A DNA stretch of 54,222 nt from Micractinium sp. NFX-FRZ (GCA_029339195.1 JAPTJF010000428.1:1-54222); one strand, 5' to 3'; counted from the stretch's first letter, positions 35,101 through 45,614 are shown. Notes: generated by a model from the letters alone, not told the origin. Program-made: numbers and translations.

Positions 35101-38100
35101 CGCCGACGCCACAGCATGCTTGCACCTGGCAAGACACATAGCAGGCCGCGCCTGGCCATGCCACAGCTGTGCCTCGGGCAGTGCTGCCCGTCTCTATCCA
35201 CTGCCAACCACCTGCCGCCCAAGCCTACCAAGCACTGCCCCTCCTCACCAGTGCCCAATCCGGCCATGCATCCAACACATGCCAGCTCACTTCTGCCCCC
35301 CACTGCCGCCCCTCCATCCTCCCAACCGTGCGCTCCCGCCCCGCCCCTGCCCCCTCCCTTCCACAGGCGGCATCATCGAGGGGCAGCCACGGCTGGAGAC
35401 AGCTGCCTATCTCAAGAATGAAACGCCTGACCCTAGCTCCTGGGTCCTGACCCCCACCACCGTGCTCTACGTCAGCAGCCGTGCCGGCAGTGGCAGCGGC
35501 GCAGGTAGCACCTCAGGCAACGACGGCGGCCTGTCTGCCGGCGCAATTGCTGGGATAGCTGTGGGCGCCGCGGCGGGAGCGGCAGCGCTGGCGGTGGCCG
35601 CCCTGCTGCTGGTTCGGCGGCGGGCGCGGCGGCGGTGCGCGCTGGGCGCGCTCCCCTCTGGCTCTCTCAAGCCCGGCAGCAGCGGCACCTGCCCCGACAA
35701 CCTCAACCTGGGGACCGGTGGGTTGCCCATGCCAGACCCGGTCCCCCTCCAGCCCTGGTCTGTGGCCGTCGCACCAGCTGGTGCAGTGGGTGGCAGCCAC
35801 GTGGCCTCCCCCTTTGCCTCCACCTCCACCCCCGTCTCCTCCCGAGGCACCGCCAGCTCCGGCGGCAGGGCAACAGGTGTCAGCGCAGGGTCCAGCCAGG
35901 CGGGCGCGCTGCCGCTGGGCCGCGCCGGCAGCGGAGGCCATCGTGCAGCAGGCAGCGGCGCGCTGGGCACAGGTGGCATAGCGCACAGCGGCACCGTGAG
36001 CAGCGGCGAGGTTGATGTGCTGCCGGAGCTGGTGCAGCACCGGGCCCGACAGGAAGCAGCTCAGCTCAGCTCCGACGGCCTGGGCAGCATGGGCACGTCG
36101 GCCTCCTCGGGGCCGCTGGTCAACGTGGACACGCTGCCCCCTCAGCTGCGGGAGTGGGTGGTGGATGCAGAGGAGGTGCAGTACCTGAGGTGGCCCAACG
36201 GCAAGCTGCAAGAGCTGGGGGCAGGCGCCAGGTGGGCGGGGCGGGGTGCGGGGTGGCCACAGTGTCACGGGGTGGGCCGCGCGTGGAGAGTGCAGCATTT
36301 GAGGCTGCCAGGGAGGGACGGTGGCGGGGCCGTGCGCACTAGTGCCTGGCTTCGCAGGCGGTGGGTCCGTAGCCTGCCTGCACGCCAAGTGAGGCAACCT
36401 GAGGCCGTGCCACCCTGAGATCCGCCTGCCTGCTTGGACCCCTGCCTGCCTCCCCCACATTCCCCCTGCTTGGTTGCCCCTCCCCACGCTCCGCCCGCAT
36501 CCAACCTGTGGCCCCTCCCCTTCTTGCCCCTCCCATGCAGCGCCCACGTGTACAAGGCGGAGTTCAGGTGCGGTGCATGAGGGCAGCGCCTGCAGTGGGT
36601 GGATGCCAGCTGCCCCGGCTGTGCTGGCGCCCACGAGACGCAGGGAGCGGCGCTCAGCGTGCTGGCTGGAGGCAGCAGTACACTTCCGGGCAGAAAAGGT
36701 CAGGCCCAGCACACCGCCTGAGCTGGAGCTTCCCTCTGCTTCCTCCCCGTCACTTCTGTCCTACCATTGTGTGCCCCGCCCCCCTGGAATGGCTGCAGAG
36801 GAGAGATTGTGGCGTGCAAGGAGATGGACCTGGAGAGCAGCGCGGCCATGCAGGAGGCGTTCCTGACGGAAGCGCTGCGCCTGCATGCGCTACGGTGCGC
36901 ATGCACGGGGGGCAGTGTAATGTGGGTGCAGCAACAGTTGTGTGCGCCCGCGGTTGCTTGTTTCTGCCGTGCTGAAACCCCGTGGTATGTACTATGTGTG
37001 GGTTCAAGGGAACGGTTTGGGGTGGGGACCGAAGCAGAGGATGAGACATGTCAACCATGGTTTTGCGAGATGAGACAAGTGGAAGGAAAGTGGGAGACGT
37101 GTGGGCAGCCGGAGGACGCAGCGGCCACCCTCCCCTCGCCAACGCACCTGGCCTCAAGATGAGTCGCTTCCCCTTGCAGGCACCCGCACATCATCCAATT
37201 CTATGGCGTAGCCTTTTCTGGGGGCAAGGGCATCGTGCTGATGGAGTTTTGTGAAGGTGAGACCGCCTGACCGGCTGGAAGGGGCGCCAGCAGCTAGGCC
37301 CGTCCCGCCACGTCCATCCGCCCGTGCCGCGCATCTGTTTATATCCGCAGAAAACATCTTACTCGCACCTGATCGGCATGTCATATGAAACCCTGTGCAG
37401 GCCGGGATCTGCACACTGCGCTGGCGATTGTGGCGGCGGGCACTAGCCAGCGCCTGTTTGGGTGGTACAGGAGGGGCAGGCGGGTGGCGTATGAGCTGGC
37501 CAAGGCGCTCAACTACCTGCACCACTCAGGTGTGGAGACACCACCACACCAGCCAGCCAGCCAGCCAGCCAGCCAGCAGGCAGGCAGGCTGCTTTTGATC
37601 GCCACATGCTGCTTGTACAAGCAGCATGTGCAGCTACCCACAATGCGGCGATGCGTCGCGGGTGCAGCAGCTGCCCTGGGTGTCTCAAGCTGCACTCTTG
37701 GCTGGCTGCCAGCCCATGCTGCGCTGTTCTTGACACCTTGTTTCGGCGCAAGCCGATGCAAGCGGCATGTACTCCAATGTAGTGCCAGGTGCAATGTAGC
37801 GCCTCCAGCGCATGCTGCCACCCACTGCGTGGTGCTCTCTGGGCCACGCCGCTGCACAGTGCCCCTTGCCCACCCCTTTCCGTCGGCATGGCACTCTGCT
37901 CCCACTGGCACTGTCCCGCCTCTCCATCCACGTGCAGGTGTGGTGCATTTGGACGTCAAGTCGCAGGCAAGAGGGGCCCGGCACGCCTTCTGTCTGCCGC
38001 TGTGGGGCCGTGCATCTGCTCCCATTGCCTTGTCAGGCGCTGCTGTGTTGCTTTGACAGTGCTGCTGGTATCCCACCCTTGGCAGCTGCACGCCAGCCGC

Positions 38101-38355
38101 GGAGCTCACGTTTCCTCACGTTTCCTCACGTTACATCCGCCAACACTTCCTGAAATGTGTGCCGTGCGCAGAACGTGCTGCTGACCGCCAATGGCGCGGT
38201 GCGCCTGGCTGACGTGGGTTTCAGCAGGATCAAGCGGCACACCTATCTCTCAAACCTTCCACTCGTGGGCACATTCGCCTGGCAAGTCTTGACAGGCGGG
38301 GTCCATGCACGGTTGGGGTGGCATGGCGGGAGCCTGCTGTGGGGCCTGCAGCAAG

Positions 38356-38386
<31 letters not shown>

Positions 38387-39325
38387 TGGCAAACTCCAAC
38401 TTGCTCAGCCTGGCAGCACACACTCATTTACTTGTGCTGCTGCAGGATTGCGCCCGAAGTGCTGCTGGGCCGGCCGTCAACGCAGGCTGTGGACATCTAC
38501 AGCGGGGGCGTGGTGCTGTGGGAGGTGAGGGGGCAGGGCGGGGGTGCCCCTGCTATGCCAAGCAAGGATGCTGGGGGATCACCCTGGCCAGCGCTCTCTT
38601 GGGGCAGGGCAGCCTAGCCCAGCATCTGCCCTGCTCTGCACTGGCCCCCCGAGCTGCGTCCAGTCCATACAGCCTGGCACCTGCCGCCCCACCTGGCTTG
38701 CTGCACTGATTTGCACCCTCCCGCCCGCCCGCGGCACGCAGATCATCACAGGGGAACGGCCGGAGAGGGGGATGCTGAGGCCGCCCCGAGTGCCCGAGGA
38801 GTGTCCACAGGTGCGGTGCAGGGCCCCAGGGGCAGGGCAGCATGCAGGTCAGCGGGGTCCGGGTGGCGCGGGGCAGGGCAGTCTCCTGAAGCCGCCATGC
38901 GCTCTCCTTAACCACGAGTCGCCTCGCCTCAACATGTGACCTTGCTGCCTGGCTGCACCCAGCAGCGACGACCCGCCACCCACCAGCCACGTATCTGCCC
39001 TGTCCGCCCACCTGCTGCGCGAGTGCCGCAGCGAGGATGCAGATGTTGAGCCCCCTGCCTCCCCTCCCTTCACTGCCGCCTGCCCCTCTGCCACGCATCC
39101 CCCCACCTTGCTTGTCGCCTGCCCCTCTGCCACACATCCGCCCTCCCTCTGCAGGAGGTGGCCGACCTGATGAGCGAGTGCCTGAGTGAGGACCCAGAGC
39201 TGCGCCCCACAGCCCAGCAGCTGGTGCAGCGACTGGGGCGGCTGTTGGAGGACACCCGCGCGGCGCGGGTCAGCAGCCGCAGGGCAAGTGCGGGCATGGC
39301 AGCGGCCACCCCAGCAGCGCAGTGA
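32160..39325 (+). CDS. Receptor-like protein kinase with PAN/apple-like Cys-rich ectodomain (TKL-type kinase)
   Basis: Predicted plasma-membrane receptor kinase. ATG 32160 is the first in frame and is followed by a signal segment (AVLLLLVLVCKAAA). The ectodomain has Cys-rich blocks resembling PAN/apple modules: VEACSAACRREAACALFRFC (32.72 kb), APEACCRACHED with AAELCNVWNLC (34.05 kb), and further Cys-containing segments at 33.05-33.25 and 34.6-35.05 kb. One transmembrane helix (GAIAGIAVGAAAGAAALAVA, 35.54 kb) is followed by RRRARRR and a Gly/Ser-rich juxtamembrane stretch. Kinase motifs: loop LGAGASAHVYKAEF, Lys in EIVACKEM, Glu in LTEALRLHAL, catalytic loop VVHLDVKSQNVLL, LADVGFSR, IAPEV, and DIYSGGVVLWEIITGERPE. 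It ends with SECLSEDPELRPTAQQL and TGA 39323-39325. HRD is HLD and DFG is DVG, so activity is not certain, but the catalytic Asp and the metal-binding Asp are present. Long introns hold a (CA)n run at 38359-38386. No TGTAA was found downstream. Confidence 0.85.
37549..37578. repeat. (CCAG)n microsatellite in a kinase intron
   Basis: About seven tandem CCAG units in the intron after the LNYLHHSG-coding exon. Confidence 0.8.
38106..38130. repeat. 10-bp tandem repeat in a kinase intron
   Basis: Two full copies of TTTCCTCACG, preceded by a partial copy (CTCACG). Confidence 0.7.
38359..38386. repeat. (CA)n microsatellite in a kinase intron
   Basis: Fourteen CA units in the intron between the VGTFAW- and IAPEV-coding exons. 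Confidence 0.9.
38990..39085 (+). pseudogene. Degenerate duplicate of the last kinase exon
   Basis: Reading HLLRECRSEDADVEP, this stretch in the last kinase intron matches DLMSECLSEDPELRP of the real exon just downstream. By eye 34 of 48 bases agree over the core. The CCTGCCCCTCTGCCAC sequence after it also recurs before the real exon, so exon and flanking intron were duplicated together. Using it in place of the real exon would break phase with the previous exon, so it looks dead. Confidence 0.5.
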
Positions 39326-39851
39326 CGATGCCCCGGGGCCAGCTCGGGGCCGCTGGCTCGCCTCGTCGCTGCTGCCGACCTCTTCTGGCCAGTGAAATGC
39401 AGGATTGTACTGCCATGTGCCCTGTCTTCCCAAGAGGCTTACATTTGTTCCTGAGCTTAGGTCACCCTATCTAGTCAATGTTCCGCTTTCCTTCCCGACT
39501 GTTACCACTGACTCGGCAAGTTTGCTGAACTTCTTTTGAACCTAATGATGCTGTTTTTCGTTGCAACTAGCTGGCCCCTTCATCCAGCCACTTCCAGTGC
39601 TAATAAGGTATAACTTCTTTCGTGACTCACATCAGTCCGTCTCTGTACCATATTACTGTCTATCTTTCTCCTGCCACGCCACGCGTGTGAAAGCCGCCCC
39701 CGCTCAGGCCGCTACCAGCAAGCAGGCCTCGACTGAGTGGGCACAGGACAGCAGTTCATGTTACACGCATTTATCGCAGTTCACAGTACTGGTACAAATA
39801 CAGCTGGTGCTGCCTGTCGAGTCAGCCTGCTTGCTGCTGCCCGCCACGCCG
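39326..39851. other. Convergent intergenic region with an AT-rich patch
   Basis: It separates the kinase and the small Lys/Ala-rich gene. From about 39440 to 39670 the base composition is clearly less GC-rich than anywhere nearby. It has no open frame of note and may be 3' UTR or a relic of inserted DNA. No TGTAA was found for the kinase. Confidence 0.5.
39761..39765 (-). terminator. TGTAA polyadenylation signal of the small Lys/Ala-rich gene
   Basis: TTACA on the plus strand; TGTAA on the minus strand 87 bases after the stop at 39852-39854. Confidence 0.6.
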
Positions 39852-40720
39852 CTACTTCTTCTTGTCCCCGCCCTTCTTGTCGGCGGGGGCGGCGGCGGCG
39901 GGGGCGGCGGCGGCCTCTGCGGGCTGCTTCTTGGCGGGCTTGTCGGCGATGCCCAGCTCGGCCAGCTCCTTGGCGGCCTTGGCAGCGGACTCGGCCTGGA
40001 GGGGGGATGGAGGGGGCGGGGTGGAGGTGAGGGACGGTGGGAAGTGAGCGTGGCGGGGTGCGGGGCTTCAGGAGCTGGGTGGACACCCGTCAGCAGGCAG
40101 GCGGACGCTGCCCTCGTATGAGTGCCTGATCAGGCCCGCCCCGCCTCTCTTCACGCCCCCCGCCCTCACCTGCGCGCGCTCCGTGTTCTTCTTCTTGCGC
40201 TCGTCCTTGGCAGCGGCCTCCCAGCCCCCTGCAGGCGGGCAGGTGCATCAATGGGGCAGGGAGTCGATAGGTGGGCGGGAGGGGCGGGCGGTGAGCCCCA
40301 GGCATGCCTCGGCAGTTGGCTGCCTTTTGCCAGCGGAACTGCGCCACTCCGCTCTCGAGTCCCCGCAGACCCACCCACCGAACAACCCACCCAAGGCTCA
40401 CAGGGCACAATCTCGTCGCGCGCCCGCATCTTCTGCTGCTGCTTGCCGTTGCCGCCGCCCTTGCCCTTGCCACCGCCGCTGTGGGCCACCTCGGCGGCCG
40501 CCTCCCTAGCCTTCTTGGATGCCTTCTTGGCGCCCACCTGCGGGGGCAAGGGTGAGGAGGGAGAGGGGGGCTGAGTGGCGGCGGCCCGCCGGCAGCATCA
40601 AGGGCGGTTGTGCCCATTCGAAAGAGCGGCCGGCCTGGGGCAGGCCCCGCCCCGCGGGCCCGGCGGAATGCATCCCATTCGAATCAAGGCACCCCTGGAC
40701 GCGCGGCGCACGCCCACCAT
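39852..40720 (-). CDS. Small Lys/Ala-rich basic protein
   Basis: I do not recognise the family; the composition suggests a nucleic-acid- or ribosome-associated protein, which is only inference. Three exons fit: 40537-40402 (VGAKKASKKAREAAAEVAHS then a Gly/Lys linker and KMRARDEIVPW), 40228-40170 (GWEAAAKDERKKKNTERAQ), and 39995-39852 (AESAAKAAKELAELGIADKP, an Ala tract, and ADKKGGDKKK, stop TAG). The first of these follows a CCGCAG acceptor, so the start lies upstream. The best candidate is the ATG at 40720-40718, directly followed by a GTGGGC donor. Joined in phase 0 it gives 113 residues starting MVGAKK, with an ATG-only first coding exon. The exons are firm; the start is a hypothesis. Confidence 0.6.
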
Positions 40721-40952
40721 TTCTCGGAGTGTCGGAGATGGGAGGGCGGTTGGGGTGGTGTGCCGGGCTAGGGAACGTGTAAATATGTCTAGGCGAGTGA
40801 ATTGAAGACGATGAAAGGATTGAATGCCGGGCAGCGGGCGGTTGGCGGGCTAAATGCGGCGGGCCAGCGGCGGCGCGGCGCAGCGTGCATGTCGTGTCCA
40901 CGCACGCCACCCTCTTGCTCTCAGCTGGCGCTTTTGGGGAGACAGTTTTCAT

Positions 40953-40988
40953 CATTCAACCTGGTATCAACATTCAACCTGGTATCAA
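40953..40988. repeat. 18-bp tandem duplication
   Basis: Two exact adjacent copies of CATTCAACCTGGTATCAA. Confidence 0.9.
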
Positions 40989-41157
40989 ACAGCACACGCA
41001 AATCGACAGGTCGCGCCTGCTCCCAGCAGCGCGGCACAGCACCTCTCAAAGCGGGCGCCACCGCCTGCGGCTGGGCGGCACCTGCTGCCGTCGCAAGCGG
41101 GGCCGGCAGGAACAACTGTCTGGGCCTCTCCCCGCCATACTTGATGGGTGGGACGCT

Positions 41158-41162
41158 TTACA
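41158..41162 (-). terminator. Candidate TGTAA polyadenylation signal of the F-box/LRR gene
   Basis: TTACA on the plus strand, about 406 bases after the F-box/LRR stop at 41568. Confidence 0.45.
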
Positions 41163-41204
41163 CCCACCACGCTGGTGGCTGTGCAAAATTTGGATGCGAT
41201 GCCC

Positions 41205-41320
41205 CACAAGAACTGTACACAGTGTGAGTGCGAGGCTGCAGGCTTGCGAGACGTGGCTGTGTGGCTTCAGGGGCAGGCATGCGGCTGGTGCGCCCTGGAG
41301 TCATGGTGGAGTCATGGTGA
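41205..41320. repeat. Dispersed repeat, copy 1
   Basis: It shares a diverged block with 52122-52222: CTGTACA, then GTGTGA(G/A)TG, then TGCAGGCTT, and finally a GTGGC(T/A)-type stretch and GCCCTGGAGT. Same strand and same order in both. Confidence 0.5.
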
Positions 41321-41567
41321 GCGATGGGGATTCAGGCAGCTCGACCGCCGACAATAAACAGCGCAGAGCAAAGGGCTGCCTGCTTCCCTGAGGCGGGAGC
41401 AGTAGCAGGCATGGAAAGACGGAGGCACTAGAAAGCTTGCACATGCGGAGTGAGACGAGATGCTAACAAAACGGAGCTTGCAGGGATGCCGCAGGGCGGG
41501 GCTAAACCGGCAAACATGAGTGGCAGGATTCGCTGAGATAGTTATGAGCATGTTTGACGCCACGTGG

Positions 41568-44187
41568 CTATGGCCACTTGTCGATGATGTCCACGTGCGG
41601 CAGGCTGCGGCACAGGTGGGCCATGACGTGGGGCGGCACACAGGTTGCCCAGGGCAGGCAGAGCTGGCGCAGCTGCGTCATGCGAGCCAGGATGTTTTCG
41701 ACGTCATCCGTGGTCAAGTGCGAGCTCCACTGACCAGGAATCTTGAGAGTGTGCAGGCGGCTGGCAGCTGCCAATGCCGCAGGAAGGCGGCTCATGCCCA
41801 CATCAACTTCCAGCTTCTCCAGGCCTGCAGGTTCGCAACTCATTTGGGGAGGCGTGCTGGGAATGGCAACAGGGGGCAGAGGAATGCAGGGGACACGGGG
41901 GTGGCAGTGATAAGAGGACATTCAAACATGCTGCTTTGACTGGCTGGCTGGCTGGCTGCTTACTTGACAGGTAGGGCCCCTCAGGAAGAACCTCCGGGCT
42001 CCAGTTCAACCCCGAACAAATGCTGAGCTCCTTCAGGCCGGGCTGGCCTGCCAGCCAGGAGAGCAGGCCTGAGAGGTGCACATCCAATGGCACTGCTTCC
42101 ACCACTGCCTTGCGCAGCGCTGGCAGCTGAACGTCGGAAGCGTGCACAAAGCCCACCGCCCGGAGGTACAGCGAGTCGAGCGCCGGCAGCTGTACATCTG
42201 CCAGTGCCACTGAGCTGCAGACGGTCAGCCGCAGTGAACTGAGGGCTGGCAGCGCCGCCCGCTCGATGCTCAGGTCAGTTGAAGTTCGCCCACTTAGCGC
42301 CAGGCTGGTCAGGGCTGGCAGCTGGACGTCGGCAATGCAGGCGCCGGCGCCTGCCGTCACGTGTGCTGTGCGCAGGCACGGGAGCACAGCGTTTGCGAGC
42401 TGCACGTGCCCCTTGCAGCGCACAAGCAGGTCTTGCAGCGCAGGCAGCTGCGCCGCATCCAGGCTGAAGCTGATGTCTGCGGGCTGGCATGAGCTTGTCC
42501 AGGATTTGAGGGAGAGCCTCTCCAGGGAAGGCAGGTGCACACTGGCTGGTATGCTCATCTGGCGCGGCAACAGCGTGCCTGGCGGTGTGTCACCAATGGC
42601 CAGCACACGCAGCGCTGGCAGAGCCACTGTCTCCAGATCCATGCTGCCGCTGCAGCTGCTCAGGTGCAGCTCGCGCAGGGCTGACAGCTGGCTGTAACCC
42701 TGGAATGCTGCCAGAGGCACATCGCTGTGCTGTACACTCAGCGTGCACACGGGCATGCCTGGCGGCGTCAGGCAGTGCAGCAGCTGCTCCAGCGAGTGGT
42801 ACTCTGTCGCGTAGAACTTGAGCTCATGGCACACACCTCCTGGCATGCCGGGGGTGTAGCTGCCAGACAGCAGCCTCGCCCCAGCAGCCTGCGGTCGGCG
42901 GGAAGCAAGGAAGCAGTGAGGTGCCGAAGCAGACACCCAATAGTCCCCACATCAAGGCAGGGCAGGTTTGAGTGCACGTCAACTAATGCCAATGAACACA
43001 GCAGGCTTGAGCATTGAACTTGCCTGAACTTGGAAGTGGTGCGCCGCCTGGAACTGGTAACACTGCAGCGCTGGGAATGCTGCAGGTGCCGTCCACTGCC
43101 GAGGGTGGGCAGGCGCAGCGCCGTCACCTGCGCTCAAGTCCATCAGCTTCAGGTGGCGCAGGCCACGCATCCGCGTGAGGTGCTCTGCAAACCTCAGTGG
43201 GCCCAGCTGCGACACGACTTCCAGCAGCGTGAGGCCCGTCAACCGAGACAGGCAGTTCAGCAGCCGCTGCGGGGTGTGGTGCGCCTCAAAGCGCAGCTCA
43301 CGCAGCGCCGGCAGCGCGGGGAGCACGTCTGCTAGGCGATCAGTTGCCTCCTCACTGCCATGGGATTGCCTCAGCGTCAGGCTGGTGAGCTGGGAGAGGC
43401 AGGTGAGGGCCTGGGCTGCGGCGGGCGGGATGCCCTCTGCCGCCACTTCAAGTGGCAGCGCTGCCCAGTAGACGTCGTTCTTTGTGTCCCACTCCAGGCT
43501 GCGCAGCTGCGTGAGGCGGCCGAGGGTGCCTGCTACGGCCGGCAGGAGCTGCGGCCCAGCGTGCCTATGGCAGCTGAGCTGCAGGTGTGTGAGCCTGCTG
43601 AATGCGGCGAGGCGGGAGAGGCTGCTGGCTAGCTCGGGGGGCACCACGGGTGGGTGCCAGGTGAGCTCCAGGCTGCGCAGCTGGCCAGGCTGCAGCAGCT
43701 GCAGGGCCTGCTGGAAGAGGGGCGTGGAGAGCTGAAGCCCCAACGCGTCATGTTGTGCACGTACACGCAAGCTTAAGGTCGTTGCCACTCTGCCTGCCGT
43801 TGCCATGCCGGCCGTCCGCTGCAGCACGCGCAGCCTGGCGTCCTGCCGCCGCTCCCTTTCAGCTCTGGTCTGCGCATACCTTGGGCCGGGCACCTCGAGC
43901 ACGTGGCGCCACCACAGGGTGGGCTCGGCCCAGAACAGCCGGTGCCAGCGGCGGCTGACAAGGGTTGTGGAGGGCCTGCAGCAGGGGGCTCAACTGGTGC
44001 GCTGGATAGGCACAACTGGGCAGGAGCACCATGGGCAGTGCAGGGTGCCACTCGCGCAGGCCACACCTCTACCTGCTGCCCGCCCATCCAGCGCTCACCC
44101 GCACTGCAGGCCCGCCAACCCAATCACATAGCCCAGCAGCCCGTCTGGCAGCGAGGCAATGGTGGCGGCAATGCCGCTTGGGGCCAT
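41568..44187 (-). CDS. F-box and leucine-rich-repeat protein
   Basis: Probable substrate receptor of an SCF ubiquitin ligase. ATG 44187 opens the F-box: GIAATIASLPDGLLGYVIGL, then across an intron in phase 2, STTLVSRRWHRLFWAEPTLW and WRHVLEVPGPR. That is the usual LPDxLL, LVSRRWHRLFW and LW pattern. The long second exon (to about 43022) holds leucine-rich repeats: RSLELTWHPPVVPPELA, LTHLQLSCHRHAGPQLLPAV, TSLTLRQSHGSEEATD, LRHLKLMDLSAGDG. The third (about 41974-42890) continues with a regular run of LPAL repeats, many in the form ADVQLPALDSLYLRAVG. The last exon, about 41846-41568, has LRQLCLPWATCVPPHVMAHL and ends at the stop at 41568. The start lies inside a sequence that is duplicated downstream of it at 44.5 and 45.1 kb. 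Confidence 0.85.
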
Positions 44188-44420
44188 GGTGTGTGTGGTG
44201 CCTGCATTGCGGGCGGGAGTAGGGTTCCTTGGACGGGGAGAGGCCGCCCTGGCTGGCGCCGGCGGCGGGCTGGCGGGACCCTGTGCTGCCTGACAGTGGG
44301 GCTGCAGCCTGCTGGTGCGCACACTGCCCCCGTCGTGCCTGCGTGCCTTCCAAGGCCCTCCTTGGCCTTGGCCAAGGCCGCTCCGACCAGGACCTCGGGG
44401 CAGGCTTGTGGTCGATGCGC
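44183..44420. repeat. F-box 5' region repeat, copy A
   Basis: It begins GCCATGGTGTGTGTGGTGCC and contains GACGGGGAGAGGCCGCCCTG and AGGACCTCGGGGCAGG. The same blocks in the same order occur at 45096-45325. On the minus strand it is the start codon and 5' flank of the F-box/LRR gene. Confidence 0.8.
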
Positions 44421-44437
44421 AGGTATACGGAATGCTC

Positions 44438-44553
44438 ACCCGTGCTGTAGAGGCAGGCAGGTAACTTCTCTGGTTGCCGTGGGTCGGCGTGGTGACGAGG
44501 CAGCCTGCGTCTGGCAGCAAGTCAAGGGTGGCGGCAACACCGCTTGGTGCCAT
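44438..44553 (-). pseudogene. Truncated F-box gene start
   Basis: From ATG 44553 the minus strand reads MAPSGVAATLDLLPDAG, nearly the same as the real gene's MAPSGIAATIASLPDGL at 44187. It then diverges, with no LVSRRWHRLFW continuation, so it is a 5' fragment of a duplicated F-box gene. Its left part (44438-44480) also occurs at 51490-51532. Confidence 0.65.
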
Positions 44554-44929
44554 GCAGGGTTTCCCCACACTGGCAGATCTGCCAGTCCTGGCAGAATCTA
44601 TTGAAAAAACAGGGGGCACTGGCAGAGTGGTTCGACGCATTCTGCCAGGGGGCTGGCAGAAAGAAGGCGGCGCCGGCAGGCGCCGCCGCCAGCGGGTCCG
44701 CCAGGTCACAGCCCATGTCTGCCAGTTTTGCTGCGCCAGCCGCACCCAGGCAGCCTCCTCTGCCAGCCAACCCGGCCCGTTACCATGCCCGTGTAGTTTA
44801 GGATAAATACACCTCCACCTGTTTGCTTGTAGCCAGCTCGCCTTTCTAGGTTTGTGACCCATGGGTTTGGGATCCGTGTTTCAGCCCTAGTACCCCTGTC
44901 ACCTGTGTAAGCAGTCAGCGCGCATGGGC

Positions 44930-45065
44930 TGCCCGCCTCTGCCGGTAAACCAGGCTTTGCCAGTGGGCTACCTGCCTCCGCCAGTGAAACAGGCTCTGCC
45001 AGTCGGCTGCCCGCCTCCGCCAGTGCCGCCGCCAGTCAGCGCCCGCCCTCCGCCAGCCTCTGCCA
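44930..45065. repeat. Short tandem array of CTGCC(T/C)CCGCCAGTG units
   Basis: Repeated, imperfect units of the form CTGCCCGCCTCCGCCAGTG, spaced about 33 bases. Confidence 0.7.
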
Positions 45066-45095
45066 GTCTGGAAAATCCTGGAAAAACCCTGGTGC

Positions 45096-45325
45096 CATGG
45101 TGTGTGTGGTGCCTGCATTGCGGGCGGGAGTTTGCAGCTTCTTGGACGGGGAGAGGCCGCCCTGGCTAGCACCGGCGAGCGTGTTGGCGGGCAGTCCAGG
45201 CCAAAGGTCCGGACCTCTGCTGCCTGTGGGGATGGCAGGAGCCTGCTGGTGAGCACACTGCCCCTGCCTTGCCTGCTTGCCTTGCCCTCACCGACGAGGA
45301 CCTCGGGGCAGGTTTGCGGTCGGTG
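45096..45325. repeat. F-box 5' region repeat, copy B
   Basis: Imperfect direct repeat of 44183-44420, about 912 bp away, with shared blocks in the same order. On the minus strand it keeps the ATGGCACCA start-like sequence but no F-box follows. Confidence 0.8.
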
Positions 45326-45609
45326 CATGGGCCTACCTGCCGCCGTCAGCCTCCGTCAGCTCCAAACCTTTTACTACCCCCGCTCATCCTGGACCAATTG
45401 AGTGGTAGGAGCACCGGTATGGCTGTCCCTCCTGAGGAGGCTTGGCCTGAGCAGCAGTCAGAGGTGAGCATGCCGCTTGCTGGTGCAGGGCAGCGGCAGC
45501 AGCATCGGCAACATCGGCAGCATCGGCCGCATCAGGTGCAGCCCACCTCACCACTAGCCAGGCGAGAAGCTGAGACCTATATACCATTTTCACGTTGCAA
45601 GTTATCGTG

Positions 45610-45614
45610 TTACA
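45610..45614 (-). terminator. Candidate TGTAA polyadenylation signal of the GCC2/GCC3 gene
   Basis: TTACA on the plus strand, about 460 bases after the stop at 46076. Confidence 0.4.

Larger units (their letters stand above)
40721..41567. other. Intergenic: promoter of the small gene and 3' UTR of the F-box/LRR gene
   Basis: Both flanking genes are on the minus strand. The stretch holds an 18-bp tandem duplication (40953-40988), the F-box gene's candidate TGTAA (41158-41162), and a diverged copy of a sequence also present at 52.12 kb. No gene seen. Confidence 0.5.

Noticed and set aside
44095..44862. Minus-strand open frame of 255 codons across the F-box repeats
   Set aside because: It joins duplicated 5' fragments without any complete F-box or LRR and contains repeat sequence; better explained as duplication debris.
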